This document shows positions 10,132-22,900 of a stretch of DNA of 64,000 nt, piece by piece. The stretch spans positions 1,512,746 through 1,576,745 of the forward strand of contig NW_019091357.1 in the NCBI RefSeq assembly GCF_001949145.1, read 5' to 3'. The stretch's first letter is position 1; each line of letters starts with the position of its first letter. Source of the stretch: Acanthaster planci (Eukaryota; Echinodermata; Asteroidea; Valvatida; Acanthasteridae). Both the position numbers and the translations under genes were made by a program. The notes beneath the pieces were generated by a model. It did no database searches and had not been told where the DNA came from. It saw only the letters and a program-made list of their open reading frames with translations.

Positions 10132-13100
10132 TTATCCATCTCCGATGTCTTGCTTTTTATCCTCCTGTCTATGAGTGTTTGCTTTTTCCATTGTGGATAT
10201 TGTCTTCTCTTCATGTGATTTCCCAAGGGATGCCAGTCTGAGTTTCCGAGACTTCTTGTAATGTCGCTTCGACTTCAAGTGCCCTATTTTGGAAAAGACA
10301 TGCCAAGGGGGCATGAGGTTAACTATCTTGAGGTATTCCAGGCACAGATTAAAAACAGGGGCTCAGGATGGATTGGGAAGAAATAGCTAAACCGAAATCA
10401 AATTAATTTCAAGAAAAAAAAGTAACTGGCATTCTGCTAAAACAGGAGACACCTGCCACAATTTCCAAAGTTTTTGCTTTCATTCCCCATATCCCAATTT
10501 TTTTCAGGCATCTAACATGGTCCTAAGCCTTTGGTAGACTTTCAAATCTTGGCCAACGTCTAAAGTCTTGTCTCATGTACCAAGACTTGTCGCAAGCCTA
10601 CAGTTACAAGACTTTGATCATTCTTTGAGTGTGGGATCAAATTCCAAGTTCCAGGACTAGTCAGAATTAGTATGAAGTCTCGGATTAAGCCTACAATCTG
10701 AGGTAGAAAATCTCAGTCTCTAGAAGAGATTCACATTTTGGCGTTTTTGATATTTGGAAAGAGTAACCCGTCTATTTAATTCCATTTTTTTTTGCAGGAT
10801 CAGAAATATAAAAATGTCATTGTTTTGTTAGCAATTTCAATGATATTTGTGCTCGGTCAGAAATGTTGAAACAATGTTAGAAATAAAGATGCAAAGCTGC
10901 CAGAAAAATGTCACATTATACTTTTACCCAAAATGTTCCGTGTACATATCATTGGAAAGTTCTCTTTCTGCTGAATTCAAACATACCAATATCTCAATTT
11001 TTGAAAATTCCGATTTCCACCTTAATTGTGGTGACAGGACACAATTAGTCTCAAGTCCTTGACTGCGTCTCGACAGATTGGTTAAGGCTCAAGTCAACAA
11101 TTCAGGGGGAAAACAGATCTGAAATCTGACTTGAAAATGGTTACTCACCAAGCCACTGCTGCTTCCCCACAAACACTCTCCCTCCGCAGATATCACAGAT
11201 GTGCCTGACAGAGGCATCATCCGAGGGCCTCCCTACTTCAGGCTCCAGGGGTGCCACAGGAGGTTCCTTGCCCTGCAGACAAACATCAAAGAAGACATCC
11301 TCACAAAAAGCATCTACTTTATTTGCATGGTTTGAAATGCTCCAGTGCAAACTCTTCAGTGGCTCTCTCGTGCTCTCTGCAAAGCTTTGTCATTTTAATT
11401 TGTAATGCTTTCAAGCTCAGCGTTCAACTCTGAACGGTGCAGCCCCAGTCCGACTCACCTCCTGGATGGCTTCGATTATGGCCAGGGATGGCCGGAGAAC
11501 CTTCTCATCCCATGATGCAGGGTCAGTGGAATCCACGGCATACACCGCAGGTACATTGCTTCCAGGCCCTGCCGAGAAAAATGCAATAGAAGTCACATCA
11601 AAAAGAGAGGTTATGCAAAGATGTTGATCTATTTTGCTGTTAAGAGAAATTTCATCAAAACCAGTAGCAGAGCTACCAAAGGAATGAAGGTTGGGAAAAA
11701 ATCAATTGATGGAGAAAAATCTAGACCCACATGAATGAATTTGAAGGACTTTCAGATACTTGGACATAAAAGCTAAACCTCTGAAACCTTTCATTAAATT
11801 GCAAAAAAATGAAGTCTTCATAAATTGGGTAATTTCTGAAAATGACCCAACTGTAGCTTATTAAACTCACGTCTAACAAATCTATTTTTGATCCATCTGA
11901 TTTGCCTGCGTGCATACTGCCTGGTCGCCATCTTCAGCTTCTCAATCCCCTCCCCAAGAAGGTTCTTAGCCATCTCTGTCTCCCGCTGTTGTTCTGGCAA
12001 GATGAGGTAGGAATGGAACTCCTTGAATCCTATGGACTGGAAGATCCCTTGGGTGTATAGGCTCTCACTGACAAGAGTTTGAGGAAACCAAACCAAAAGG
12101 AGCTTTGAAAAATAGACTTGAGTAATTTTTGTTATTCAGCAGAAGTTCCCCCCCCCCAGAAGTCAAAGAATGAGATGGACTTGGAATTGCTTTTACATCG
12201 ACAATGTGGATCTGATCAACACTGGATCGTATGTTCAAGTCGAACCATCCCAATTTGAACCAGAGTAAGGTCATGCTGAATTTCAGGCAGATGGCTGTGG
12301 TCATTTGCGGAGAATGACATCCAACTTATTTTACCCTTTATTTCTCTGTTCCTGTGCTATAAAGCCCCCTATTACAGCCACAAGGTCAAAATACTCCAAG
12401 GAACGAGAGCAGTATTATGACTCCATCAAACCGCCCTCATCCACGCATGTTTTTTACTCGGAGTATTCTTGTGGTAGAACTGAACTCTCAAAAGATGAAT
12501 TTTTTTTATAAATGCGAAGAGAAGCTACCACATTAGTCATTTCACGGGAATTAATAATTGGTTCCTGTTTAATAATCTTTTTCTCATAAAAGCAATGTGA
12601 TTGATCTTTAATCTTAGAAGTGTCAACGTCAACGTCAACGTACTGCATTCAAAGAGGCCTAGGAAAGCCAGTACACACAGAATTATCAAGCGTAATATCT
12701 TGAAATGGTGGAAATATTATTTTGTGAATCACAACAATTGTAAGATTTAGCAGCTATTATTTTTAATTGCGTGATACAAAATTGACACAAGTCTCAAGAT
12801 ATCTCTTCCTACTATACTGTCAGCAACCTACCTATCTGCTTGAGTTTCTACTCTTTGACGGTTGTACTCGCGATGAAAATCAGACAGTTCATCCAGAAGA
12901 CCCCTGCTCAGCATGTCATCGACTCTTACATCCAGTCTCTGATCCAGTGCTGAAGATAAAATAACACAAAGGACTCATGGGCCAAAGCTGGATACAGATT
13001 GAAGAACTAAGTGAAATGCCAATGTGAGCTTCATCCAGGAAGGCTTAACACGAAAGAAAGAGTACTTCTAGCAAAATCTGAATTTGGTGTCTAGAGGCAG

Positions 13101-16100
13101 GTCTAGGTCTTTGTCCACTGCTGCAAGCTTTGGCTCAGGAAGCCTGTTTTGGACACAGCCTCTTCTAACTTGGAACCATAGAAACAGTTGGCAAGGATCA
13201 GGTGTGTGTTGGTGCTTCTAGTAGTCAGTATTTTGTTCCCAGAAGGTCTTAACGTGACTAACACCACGTTGAAAATGCAGAAACCATTCAAGGACACGTA
13301 CCATCTCGATCACACTGCAACCACAGGATGCAGACATCTTGGAAGCGGAGAGGACCACCCAAGGGCCCGCCTCCCTCCTCCTCCATCTGACCAGAGAGCA
13401 TCTCGCTGTGAGTTTGACCCAGCTGCTCATACACTTGAAGACTCCTGTCAGAGGATAAAACACTGTGATCAGCCTTTAAACTGTACAAAGTGGAAACAAA
13501 AACACAAAATGGAGAGACATGTTCCAGAACCAACAACTCCAAAGGACACACTGCTATGCCAAACTCTTTCCTCTTTGGCTCAATACTGGGTACATTATTT
13601 AAAATGAGCCAGTGCACTTTGATGAGTGAATAAACCTGAGTCTAACCTGATTATCTTGCGTCTGTTGTTTGGATGCAATGTTTCTGCCCTATGAGGGTCT
13701 ACCTCAGCTAGAATCTTGTAGAGATCCTCTGTTGCTGTTCCTTCTACATCAATTGTCATCAACTCTTCCTGTTCCAGAACCTCTTCATGCTGTAACCTGC
13801 AGGATCCCTTGGCCGACACTTCAGTTGTATTGTCCACGTAGAGACTTTTCTTAGGCTGACTGATCTCACTTTCTCGGCCTGTTTGATCCACTGACTGTAA
13901 ATGTGAAGTGTCCCGCTGATCACAGTGCACTTTTTCAGCTAGCCTGCCTGGTCTTTTCTCCTCTGTTAATAGCCTTCCATCAGTTTTCTCAAGCCCTATG
14001 TCTGGGATTAAATCAGGTTTACCCTCGGGAAGTCCTGATGAGCGCAAAGCTGGTCTGTTTTCTGAGGCAGGGGGTTCACTTTGAACCAAAGCCTCTGAAT
14101 CAACAAGGCTCAAAGACTTCTCTGCGTCACTGGCAATCTTGGAGGAACTGAGGGTAGGGCTTAGATTTTGCCCCTTGTTAGTAGCAAGGTCTGCGTGTGA
14201 GTGTTTTACTTTCTTCTTGATGTGTAGGTTCAGTGGATCTCCTCTTGTCTCTAGAAGCAAGTCATCAATCTTTGAGTGCTATGAAAAAGATACAACACTG
14301 ACCATCATCTGGGAAGGATACTTCTCTAATTCAAGTGAAGAGATGTAAATTGTTGACATTCATAAAATGTCTTTGAATGGGTTTAAAGCAACATTGGGGG
14401 GCACTAAATAGTTGATGGGAAAAAGACGGCAAGTTATAGAAAGTGGGTTCTTTGTAACTTTCTAGCTTGCAGTGATGTAGCTCACTAATCTAGTTTTTAT
14501 TCATGACAGGGATTGTGCCACCTTCCCTTTCTGATTTCAAAGCTTGCTTTCATTCTTTCATATTTTACCTCTGCATCCAACAACACTCTCCACAGCAGAG
14601 CCTCGATGTAATAGTTGGTTCCACCAACGATCACCGGTACTCTTCCCGCAATCAGTAGACCTTCTATGATTGGGAGAGCCTTGTTGCGGAAATCGACTAC
14701 GGTGTACCGACTCAATGGACTGAGAAAATCAATAAGGTGATGAGGGCATGCTTGCTGTTCACACGGGGTTACTTTATTGGTGATAATATCCAGGCCTTTG
14801 TAAACCTAGTAAAATTAACAACACCGTATCAATGCACCAAATACAAAGTACATAGAGCAAATTGAACAATCAGTAACAGAAATATGCAGTATGTTGCCTT
14901 CTGATCATTCCAGTCTTTTTGTGTCATCTCTACTGTTTGAGGCAATCGGTATTTCTGCACTGAACAGAGATAGAACCTGCCAGGCAGTATTAATTGCCTA
15001 CATATCAATGCAACACTGTGGATGGAATGTTTGTTATGGCTCACTAATGAGAGGAAGGGGTCCAGATCTTTGTGACTAACTTTAGCCTTAACCATTCTGA
15101 ATCCAAGAGGCATATGCATGATTTCAATGGTCCCTCAGGGTTAATGTTAATCATATCACTCACATAATTTATTCAGGTTATACAAGATGACTGCTGGGAG
15201 CTTTTACATTGAACATCTTCAAAATGGCCAACAAAAGGATTACTATTATTATTATCCATTTCACTCCACATTAAAATAAAAAGACAAGTACATAATACAA
15301 GTAATATAATTGATATGATTGATTTTCGGTCTGGGAATCATCAAGTTCTGCCGCTTTTTATCAATGGGACTGAAGTAGGGAGGACGCCCTCATTCAAATT
15401 TTGGGGTATTTTTATCTCTAACTCTTTGGGGTGGGCTGAACACGTTGATTACTGTGTAAAAAAGGCTCAGCAGCGATTGTATTTTTCCGCCGTTTGAGAA
15501 AATTTCGCAGTTTGTTGGCATTGCTGTTCTCAAGATGTTTTATCGTGCCGTCATTGAGAGTGTTCTGACACTCTCTATTACTGTTTGGTATGGAAGCACT
15601 ACTGTTGACGAGAGAAGGAAAATAGCTTGTGTTGTAAATACAGCATCACAGATCATTGGTATTGAAATGAATTCGGCTGAGGAGATTTATAAACAGTGAA
15701 CATTGGCACGTGCTCACTCCATTACTGCAGACGAGTCTCATCCGGCCACTGAGCTCTTTCAAATGATGAGGCGTAAATACAGATCAATTCAGGGAAGCAC
15801 TAACCGATTAAACCGCTCATTTTATAACACTGCAGTCAGGTAGCTAAATGGGAATTTTAAATAAATTTCAAATATATATAGTTTGTGTTTTTTTTAATCT
15901 TAACCTAACTGAATCAAGAATACATTGTGCTTTTTGTGAATATTTTAGATATATATGTATGTTAGGTTTTTACTTAGCGAGCAGTCAAGTAATTTCTATT
16001 ATTTGTACTTTTTATGAATTTCTGAATTTCTATTCTATTCTATAAACAAGGCTGTAAAAAAGGAAGTCTTAACTACATTTTAGGGCTTGTTTGACCCCGA

Positions 16101-16680
16101 AAAACCCCATGCCCTGGGTTGCCTCATAAGGAGAAAGTTGTGTATGAATACATCATTGTGAAAATGGAATGTAGGCCTACAATGTAAATTAAGGTACATG
16201 TGAATGGATGTACATGGTGGCACTGTTATGTCCCTTTTGCACTCCATCAATGCAAGGGGTGTGCACCCTGAATATCAAACAGTTACTTATTCAATGTTGG
16301 AGTATCAAACAGTTAGGCCTACTTGTTCAACAGTGAGTGTTGAATGAGCAACTAATTTCACATTGGTCATAAGCTAGAGGCTAGTATAGGCCTAGCCTAC
16401 ATGTACATCGACCATGGCATGACCACATACATGTAGCTAGCCTACCCCCAGAACTGTGGGGTACGACGTCCGACCCCATAATTCTGGGGGCAACCTTCAG
16501 ACCTGTGTAACACATGTAGGCCTACGTGGCAAAAATCACCTGCATTGAGTCAGCACTGATAATTTCTCCACCGAAGCGTTCACCGATCTGTATGGCTAAC
16601 TTTGACTTTCCCGTTCCAGTTGCCCCTAATATTACGACAACCGGTAAACGACGCAACACAGTTGACATGGGAGCAGCCAT
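10132..16680 (-). CDS. TRIT1: tRNA dimethylallyltransferase (tRNA isopentenyltransferase), nine exons
   Basis: It transfers dimethylallyl to A37 of tRNAs (i6A). Minus-strand exons are 16680-16540, 14805-14569, 14278-13647, 13444-13302, 12949-12832, 12067-11871, 11568-11459, 11272-11149 and 10283-10132. All junctions are GT-AG and all phases agree, giving 617 aa. The P-loop GATGTGKS is at residues 19-26, followed by [17 protein letters not shown]. The core motif [14 protein letters not shown] is in exon 2, [13 protein letters not shown] in exon 4 and [11 protein letters not shown] in exon 6, with [13 protein letters not shown] nearby. A C-terminal zinc finger has Cys552, Cys555, His569 and His575. 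The N-terminus ([13 protein letters not shown]) could be a mitochondrial presequence, fitting a dual cytosolic and mitochondrial role. The oddity is exon 3, whose roughly 170-residue acidic low-complexity insert makes the protein about 150 aa longer than human TRIT1 (467 aa). Confidence 0.96.
15310..15850 (+). mobile_element. decayed LINE, end of reverse transcriptase ORF (CR1/L2/Jockey type)
   Basis: This sits in TRIT1 intron 1, antisense to the gene. The first frame (from 15315) reads MIDFR, then [16 protein letters not shown] and [15 protein letters not shown]. After frame shifts near 15490 and 15525 it continues [36 protein letters not shown], then [14 protein letters not shown]. These are the familiar C-terminal residues of non-LTR retrotransposon ORF2 proteins. 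An in-frame stop at about 15698 and the two frameshifts show it is dead. No poly-A tail or target-site duplication was identified. Confidence 0.88.
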
Positions 16681-16728
16681 CTTGTTTCTTCAAAGCCCGC
16701 CCTCCTTTGATAGAGTATAATTGCAAGT

Positions 16729-16920
16729 GCGCCCTCTACCATTTAGCGCCCATTCAATGGAGATCAACGGGCCCATCAAAGAGCGCCCTCTTCACATTTC
16801 CAAATTTACGTTGAAGGACGCCCTCTTGTGATAGAAAAAATCATCCATTGCACAATAATATTGAAGTGCGCCCTCTTGTGATAATGAAATCCACTCTGAA
16901 AATCGTAAAGAGTGCCCTCC
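16729..16920. promoter_or_regulatory. cluster of CTCF-like GCGCCCTCT motifs by the TRIT1 start
   Basis: Five copies of a GYGCCCTCY core lie within 192 bases, at 16729-16737, 16783-16791, 16818-16826, 16868-16876 and 16912-16920. All have the same orientation. The reverse complement, CACAAGAGGGCGC, matches the vertebrate CTCF core well. Copies three and four sit in a near-identical 23-base context exactly 50 bases apart (16811 and 16861), so local duplication produced part of the array. The cluster starts about 50 bases upstream of the TRIT1 ATG, so it lies in or beside its promoter. Binding by CTCF is inferred from the motif only. Confidence 0.5.
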
Positions 16921-16929
16921 CTGAAGTTT

Positions 16930-19900
16930 ACTTTCACAAGTGCTTACACACATACAGTTTTCGCAGTTTTGTGAATTGTACAAGAAAAAAAAAAGAAAAA
17001 GGAAATCGGACTCTTTGCCCGATTTATTCACTAATTTTTTTTCCACAGAAACGTTTTTTTACTCCATAGATTGTTTTTTGAAGTGTGTGTGTGTTTTTCC
17101 TGAAAGAGCGTCACGTGTTCATCTAAAAAATTCTTCTCGGTCATCAAAATGGCATGTTCACTGAATGATTTGCTCGTCCCATCCACCTGAAGTTCACAAA
17201 TCGGACTCTTGAAATGTTCCGGTGCCTCACCGCGGTAGGTGACCAATCACTAATCCGTGTGAATCTGCTCAAATGGACCAGGAACAACGGCCAAGGGGCA
17301 CTCAGATATCTAGTCCACACAAAAGACTGCTTCATAGAAGTAGGGATTATAAAAAACAAAACTTTTTTTTATCACTGTTCTCGCCTAAAGCTCTCCGTCC
17401 TTGGAAGGGGAGACATCTAATAAGAAACATTTGTGTCAATGAATAAAGTGGAACTTCTTCCTTCCCTGTAGGCGCTTGTTACAAAAGAAGCCCTGCTCAT
17501 GGACGCCTAGTTACGCACCTGTTAGCAATTTTTAATTGGGCGATTGGGATAGCAGGGACGCATCTGTTTGAAACTCTAGTCATGCTCTTGTCGAACTCCG
17601 TGATTTGAGAAATTGCCACAGCTGTGTTGTAGTTGGAATGAATGAAGGTATTTTCCCGTCATGTTACATTCCCTTCTTCCTCTACTTACAATTAATTTTT
17701 CGTAGCGGGCAATAAGCAAAAGTCGGCTTTTCCCCAGATAGGAACAAAAACGAAAAACTTCCCTTCGTCTCAATGCGTTCTATGTGCTCTGAGGCAATTT
17801 AAAGTCGTTCAGAAATCATCACCATCTCTGTGTTGGATTTCATTTCTCAAACTATTCCTGTGAGCGTCAACTATGTCACACCCTCCATCGTTCCAATAAT
17901 CTTCGGAAATCGATTTTGCACTAACCTTTTGCCCACCCTTTAACATTCACTTCTACCCGTCTATCCAAAACCTCGATTCATTACCCTGCAAACTACAGAA
18001 AAGAACTCCAATAATCAGGCCACAAAAATTCTCTTCCCATCGGCCCACAAGTCTAGTCTTTTAAGTTGACCGCCCACAAAAGAACTTTATCGGCCGATAC
18101 TTGGAAAAGTGACCCAGGTGATATACATAATGTATTGAACGCCTGGTGCGACACGTCACTTGTGTGACTTGGAGATTATCGGTCTTGTCTTTTGTTAACC
18201 GGCCATCCAAACGGTCGCTGAACCAGGTACATGTGGTATGCGGTCATCTACCGGTCAGTCGATGGACAGCCGGTGCTTCAGCCTGCAGTGGAGTCAGTAG
18301 TGTTGATAGATTTCTCATCCAGTAAAATGAACCTTACCTGGACGAATCTTACCTGTTGTAGTTGTCGAGCTAAATTTTGCCATTTAGTCAATTCCAAATG
18401 GGGTGTTTTGGAAAGATGGGTAAGTGATTGTTCCATGAGACCATGAAGAGCCCATCTCCAACGAGATTCCTTGCTTCTAACATGTGGAGGGATTTTTCTC
18501 AAAGGGTTTAATTATTGATCGGTTCATGGGTCAAGTGAGACAAAAACCAATCTGTGGCCAAGAATGCCGATGCCAACTTCCGCGCCTCAGGTGTCCTTTT
18601 TTGGGGAGGGGGTGGGAGCGTGGGCTGGTCTGGTTGTAATCAGCCGTAATAAAAGGGATTTACTTATCGATAACAGCGGGCAGATAACGCTGGTAATTTA
18701 TAACAAACCTCTGTGCTTACCACGGAACATATCGAGCCGATTAAACTGACCAGGGTCGTGCACATTTGTATTTTTTCGGTTTTTCGGTTGCGGTTTTTTT
18801 CTCTGTGACCAATGATAAGCTATGCTCTGTTTATGCATGAGGGTAAAACCATAGAGGTCTCGCTATTTGGTGTAACCATGGAGACTTTGAAAAACATTAT
18901 AGCTTGGTCACGTGATGCAGTTGGGTCATTCTGTACATGTAGTCCAAAGGTGTGGCATTTTTGATGTCTTTATAATTATGGCTCCTCAAAAAGTGGACAT
19001 TCACTGTATTGTTTTTAGACAGGTTTTCACTCCTATGCAGAGGTAATATTATAATGGAACACTCTTTTTTTTATTAAGAGTGAGTTTCGACTTGTCATTT
19101 AGAGAGCAAGTAACTAAACCACGTTGTATTGTAACTTTTCAACAAGCTCCTCATTGATAAACCGAGTGGACCAGTGCAGCTTGCCTATTTATTGCAAAAT
19201 TTAATACCATTGGCGGCATAAAACTCCATGGTAACACGGAAAAGACGTTCTCAGATACATACAGGGGGATCCCTGAAGCCAATGCTTTGACTAGGTATCT
19301 TATTGATCTCCGAGAAAAATGTGCGCAAAAAGGCTCCAGTTGTCCAACCTAATTCGAAAGACCCCTCTGATAGCAAATGAGCTAATGATTACCCCAGGAT
19401 GGTTTTTGACGGGTGAAAGGGTAACGCTGGACCGGACAGGTATTATCTCTGTAATTAACAGTGGGCTACAAGTACAACTAAACCCAGCAGCTGAGCCGGG
19501 ATTAATTAGAGCTCCGGCTAGACTAAGTGATATCGATTCCGACTAGTGTGACCCTGTCGCCTGCAGAGGTTACCCGGGGATTACGACATACCACACCTCT
19601 CCAATACACGGTGGCATAACCCCTCAGGGGGTTGACTAACAATGTCAGTTGCCCTGCCGCATCCCTGATCTTCAGATCAAAGATTGACCGGACGCGTCAG
19701 TCAGAGACCTTTTCATCTTGGATTAAGGTGGCATTCCTGGCCGGCTTGTGTGCAAACCATCAACAGAAGGTGGACCGATCACGGAGGATTTCCCGACAAT
19801 CGCTATGGAAGAAGCCACCAACATTCACAGACTTTGAATAAAGATACTCAATGTCTTCTTATCTTCAGGTGATCGGGGGTTGACTCATTATTTGTTATGT

Positions 19901-22900
19901 TATTGTTCAGTTTATTGGGGTAATGTAAGAGCCCGTTCGGTAGAGAAACCATTTTGTCAAAGTTTACTCGAAGCATCCTCTTCAAAGCAAAATGAGGCAA
20001 CCTCCCACTAGGCCTGTTTCTGCCAGAGTACGATGTACTCCAAGGTAATCGCGATCGGAAAACTTCCACTAAACCTCACTCAGTTGAAAATCTTTTGGAT
20101 GATGTGCGATCACGCCCAAATTTAAACGCACAGCCTTTCTACTCATAAAACTCGTCCCAGATGCATCTTCTTAGTGAAAGCTCATCGCAACCTTTTCAAT
20201 AGCTCCCAACCATTTCCATTGTTTCCAAAATCTTGTACACTCAGTTCTTTAAATTCACGTGAAAATAACAACTTGAATTCTCCATACTAAAACCACCGTT
20301 GCTATACCTGGTGATTCGGGGCAAGCTTTTGCTTAGCTATAAGAGACGCCTTGCAACAATACACTGTTCTCAATGGATAAGAAGGGCACAAAGGAACCAG
20401 TCCATTCCAGAGGTGATGGTTGCTACGCAAAAGCTTGGCCAGAATCAGGAGGTACAGCAAAAGTGTCTTTAGTCTGGGGAATTCAAATTGTTACGTTCCT
20501 GTGCGATCAGATAACACAGTGTACCAGATTTTATTCAAATTCAACTCGAAAGTGACTTATTATTATTTGCCTTCAGAATTCTCAAGACTGGGATACGATA
20601 GTCCCATCAGTTGCCCTTATCAAGTTATCTGGTTACAGAGTTCCGCCCCATCCTCCGTCTTTGCAGCCAGTCCGTCGATGGTCGACCTATCAAACCCTTA
20701 ATTTTAACTGTTGACGGGTTCGCTAAATATTCCGCTGGTCCGGAATTTTGAATAGCGCGGATCAATCAGGAAATGTGAAAACAGTAACTCCCTCAATGGG
20801 TAAACACCTCAAAAGGAAACTGATCAGATTGGTAGGAAAAGAGTGGGAATGAATGACAATTGGATGCGTGAAGTTCACACTGGTGAGAGTATAGCATAAC
20901 GTAAGAAACCATTTCACATTGTTTTGCCATGTCTTAGCCTGCAATACTGTGGCATTGGCATTTGAGAAAAAAAGAGCAGAGAAAGCGATCCAACCACTCC
21001 AACCCATCCTAACGACCATCAGCAAAAGACGCAAGTACTTGGACTGTTGTTAAAAAAAACTAAGTGGTGCAGGAAAAAAATGTGCTCACATCAACATAAT
21101 AATTCAGCCTTATCAACGCTGCAAAAGACTGTTGCAAAAATATGTTATCCAAACATTTTTCCAGCGTAGTCGTTTTAGATAAACGTTTACACTCATCACT
21201 CTCGCAATATGTCAGCTCCTGGAACCTATTAATCAACCGTCGCCATTATCTATGACAACCCGAATGGTTCTCGGCTTATTAGCTGACCGCAACCCGCCCA
21301 CAAACATTCTGTGCATAGTCCTAATGATGTTATCACCTAATACTCGCGTTCGTCGTCGCTAACCAGTCTGGGAAACTATGTTGAAAAGTACGCAAGCATT
21401 GCTATCAACCTTTCTGGGAACAGAGACTGTGCATCATTGTCAAGGAGAAGCGCCCTCAGGGAGGGCTGAACATCACGAACTAATGAGCAAAACGAAAGGA
21501 AAAGTTTCATTAAATTGTTCAGCATAATTATCTTCACAGAGGCAACTTGTTTCCCTTAAGTTAAAACAGCTTTCTTTTGCACATAACAACAACTTCTTGT
21601 AACAGACTATGGTCAGGACCTCACGTAATTTACTCCTCACAGTGCCTTTAAAATGAAATGAGTTTCACTGATTTATAGCTGCAAGTTTGTCAGTCAATTA
21701 AGCCACGATTTGTCTCCTAGTTTCTCTTGGAAGCATTTGTAACATTTCATAGGGATTCACTGCGTGTACATGTAGGCCTATATGGCACATGAATTGTTAC
21801 GCCTATTATAAAACCTTACCCCTCGTGTTAATTTCATTAATTAATTGATTCAGGGTTCGTTGGTGGCCTTTCCGCCTGCTGTCCTACAAACCAAAATGAC
21901 TAGAATTGGACGCAGGTGTTCATTTGGCGCACGTTACAAACGAACACATGCTGCATTAAAAAAACAATGAATGGTGGAGAATTCGAAGTGTCCCTGGAAG
22001 ACCTAAATCCAAATAGAAATGTAATCACTTGTGTAAACTGGAGTTCCTTAAAAAAAAAAAAGTTGCATGGAAATTGATGTTCATCACGATAAATGGCAAG
22101 AATTGCAAATGACATTGTCAATTCTATAGAAATGTATTCAGCTTTAAATGTTATTCAGTACTTCTCAACCAAACCGGTGCCCCCCCCCAAAAAGAAATCG
22201 TCAGTTTTTGTTGGACAACAACAAAATAATTCATCCCTGTGTACAAAAGAGAGAACAAATAGTTTCAAAACGTATTTTTGAAGCTCCCAAAATCCACTTA
22301 TCACGTATCAGCGCAGGAGGAATAAAATGGCAAGAATATGTACCGGGTAATACTTGCATCCTCTCATCATATAACCAGTCATGCACGAAAGGCAGAGAAC
22401 AGATCACGGAATCACTGATGAATTTTACAGCTTTTTTCTAGCACCACGTCACTTCATTGCCGTCAACGCTGGTGGCAGCCTGTACGTTCCACAGCATGTT
22501 CAGCCCTGACCTGTTTCTATCATTCAATAATCATTAGCCCACATAGATTATGTTTTGTTACAAAACATACTGTAACATGCCGTTATCAACTGTAGCGGTG
22601 CTTGTTGTGAAATTGTCATTCGCACCTCCCACGTTAAGGGAAAGCCTGATGCTATCGGTCGCGTCTCAAGCAAAATAAGTAACCAAGCAAATACAATTGG
22701 CAGCTTGATTCATTCTGGGCACACATCGGGGACCGAGTCACTTGTAGACGTGTGTAGAGAGCACATACAGCCCGACTCGTCATGCAATCACCTCCTCCAG
22801 CGTTACATCAAGATGACAATATCATTCTCTTTGTCCAATCTAACCCAATCTCCTCGTCTCCCCGTACCAACCCATCCATCTGCAATGCCGGGGCTTCATC

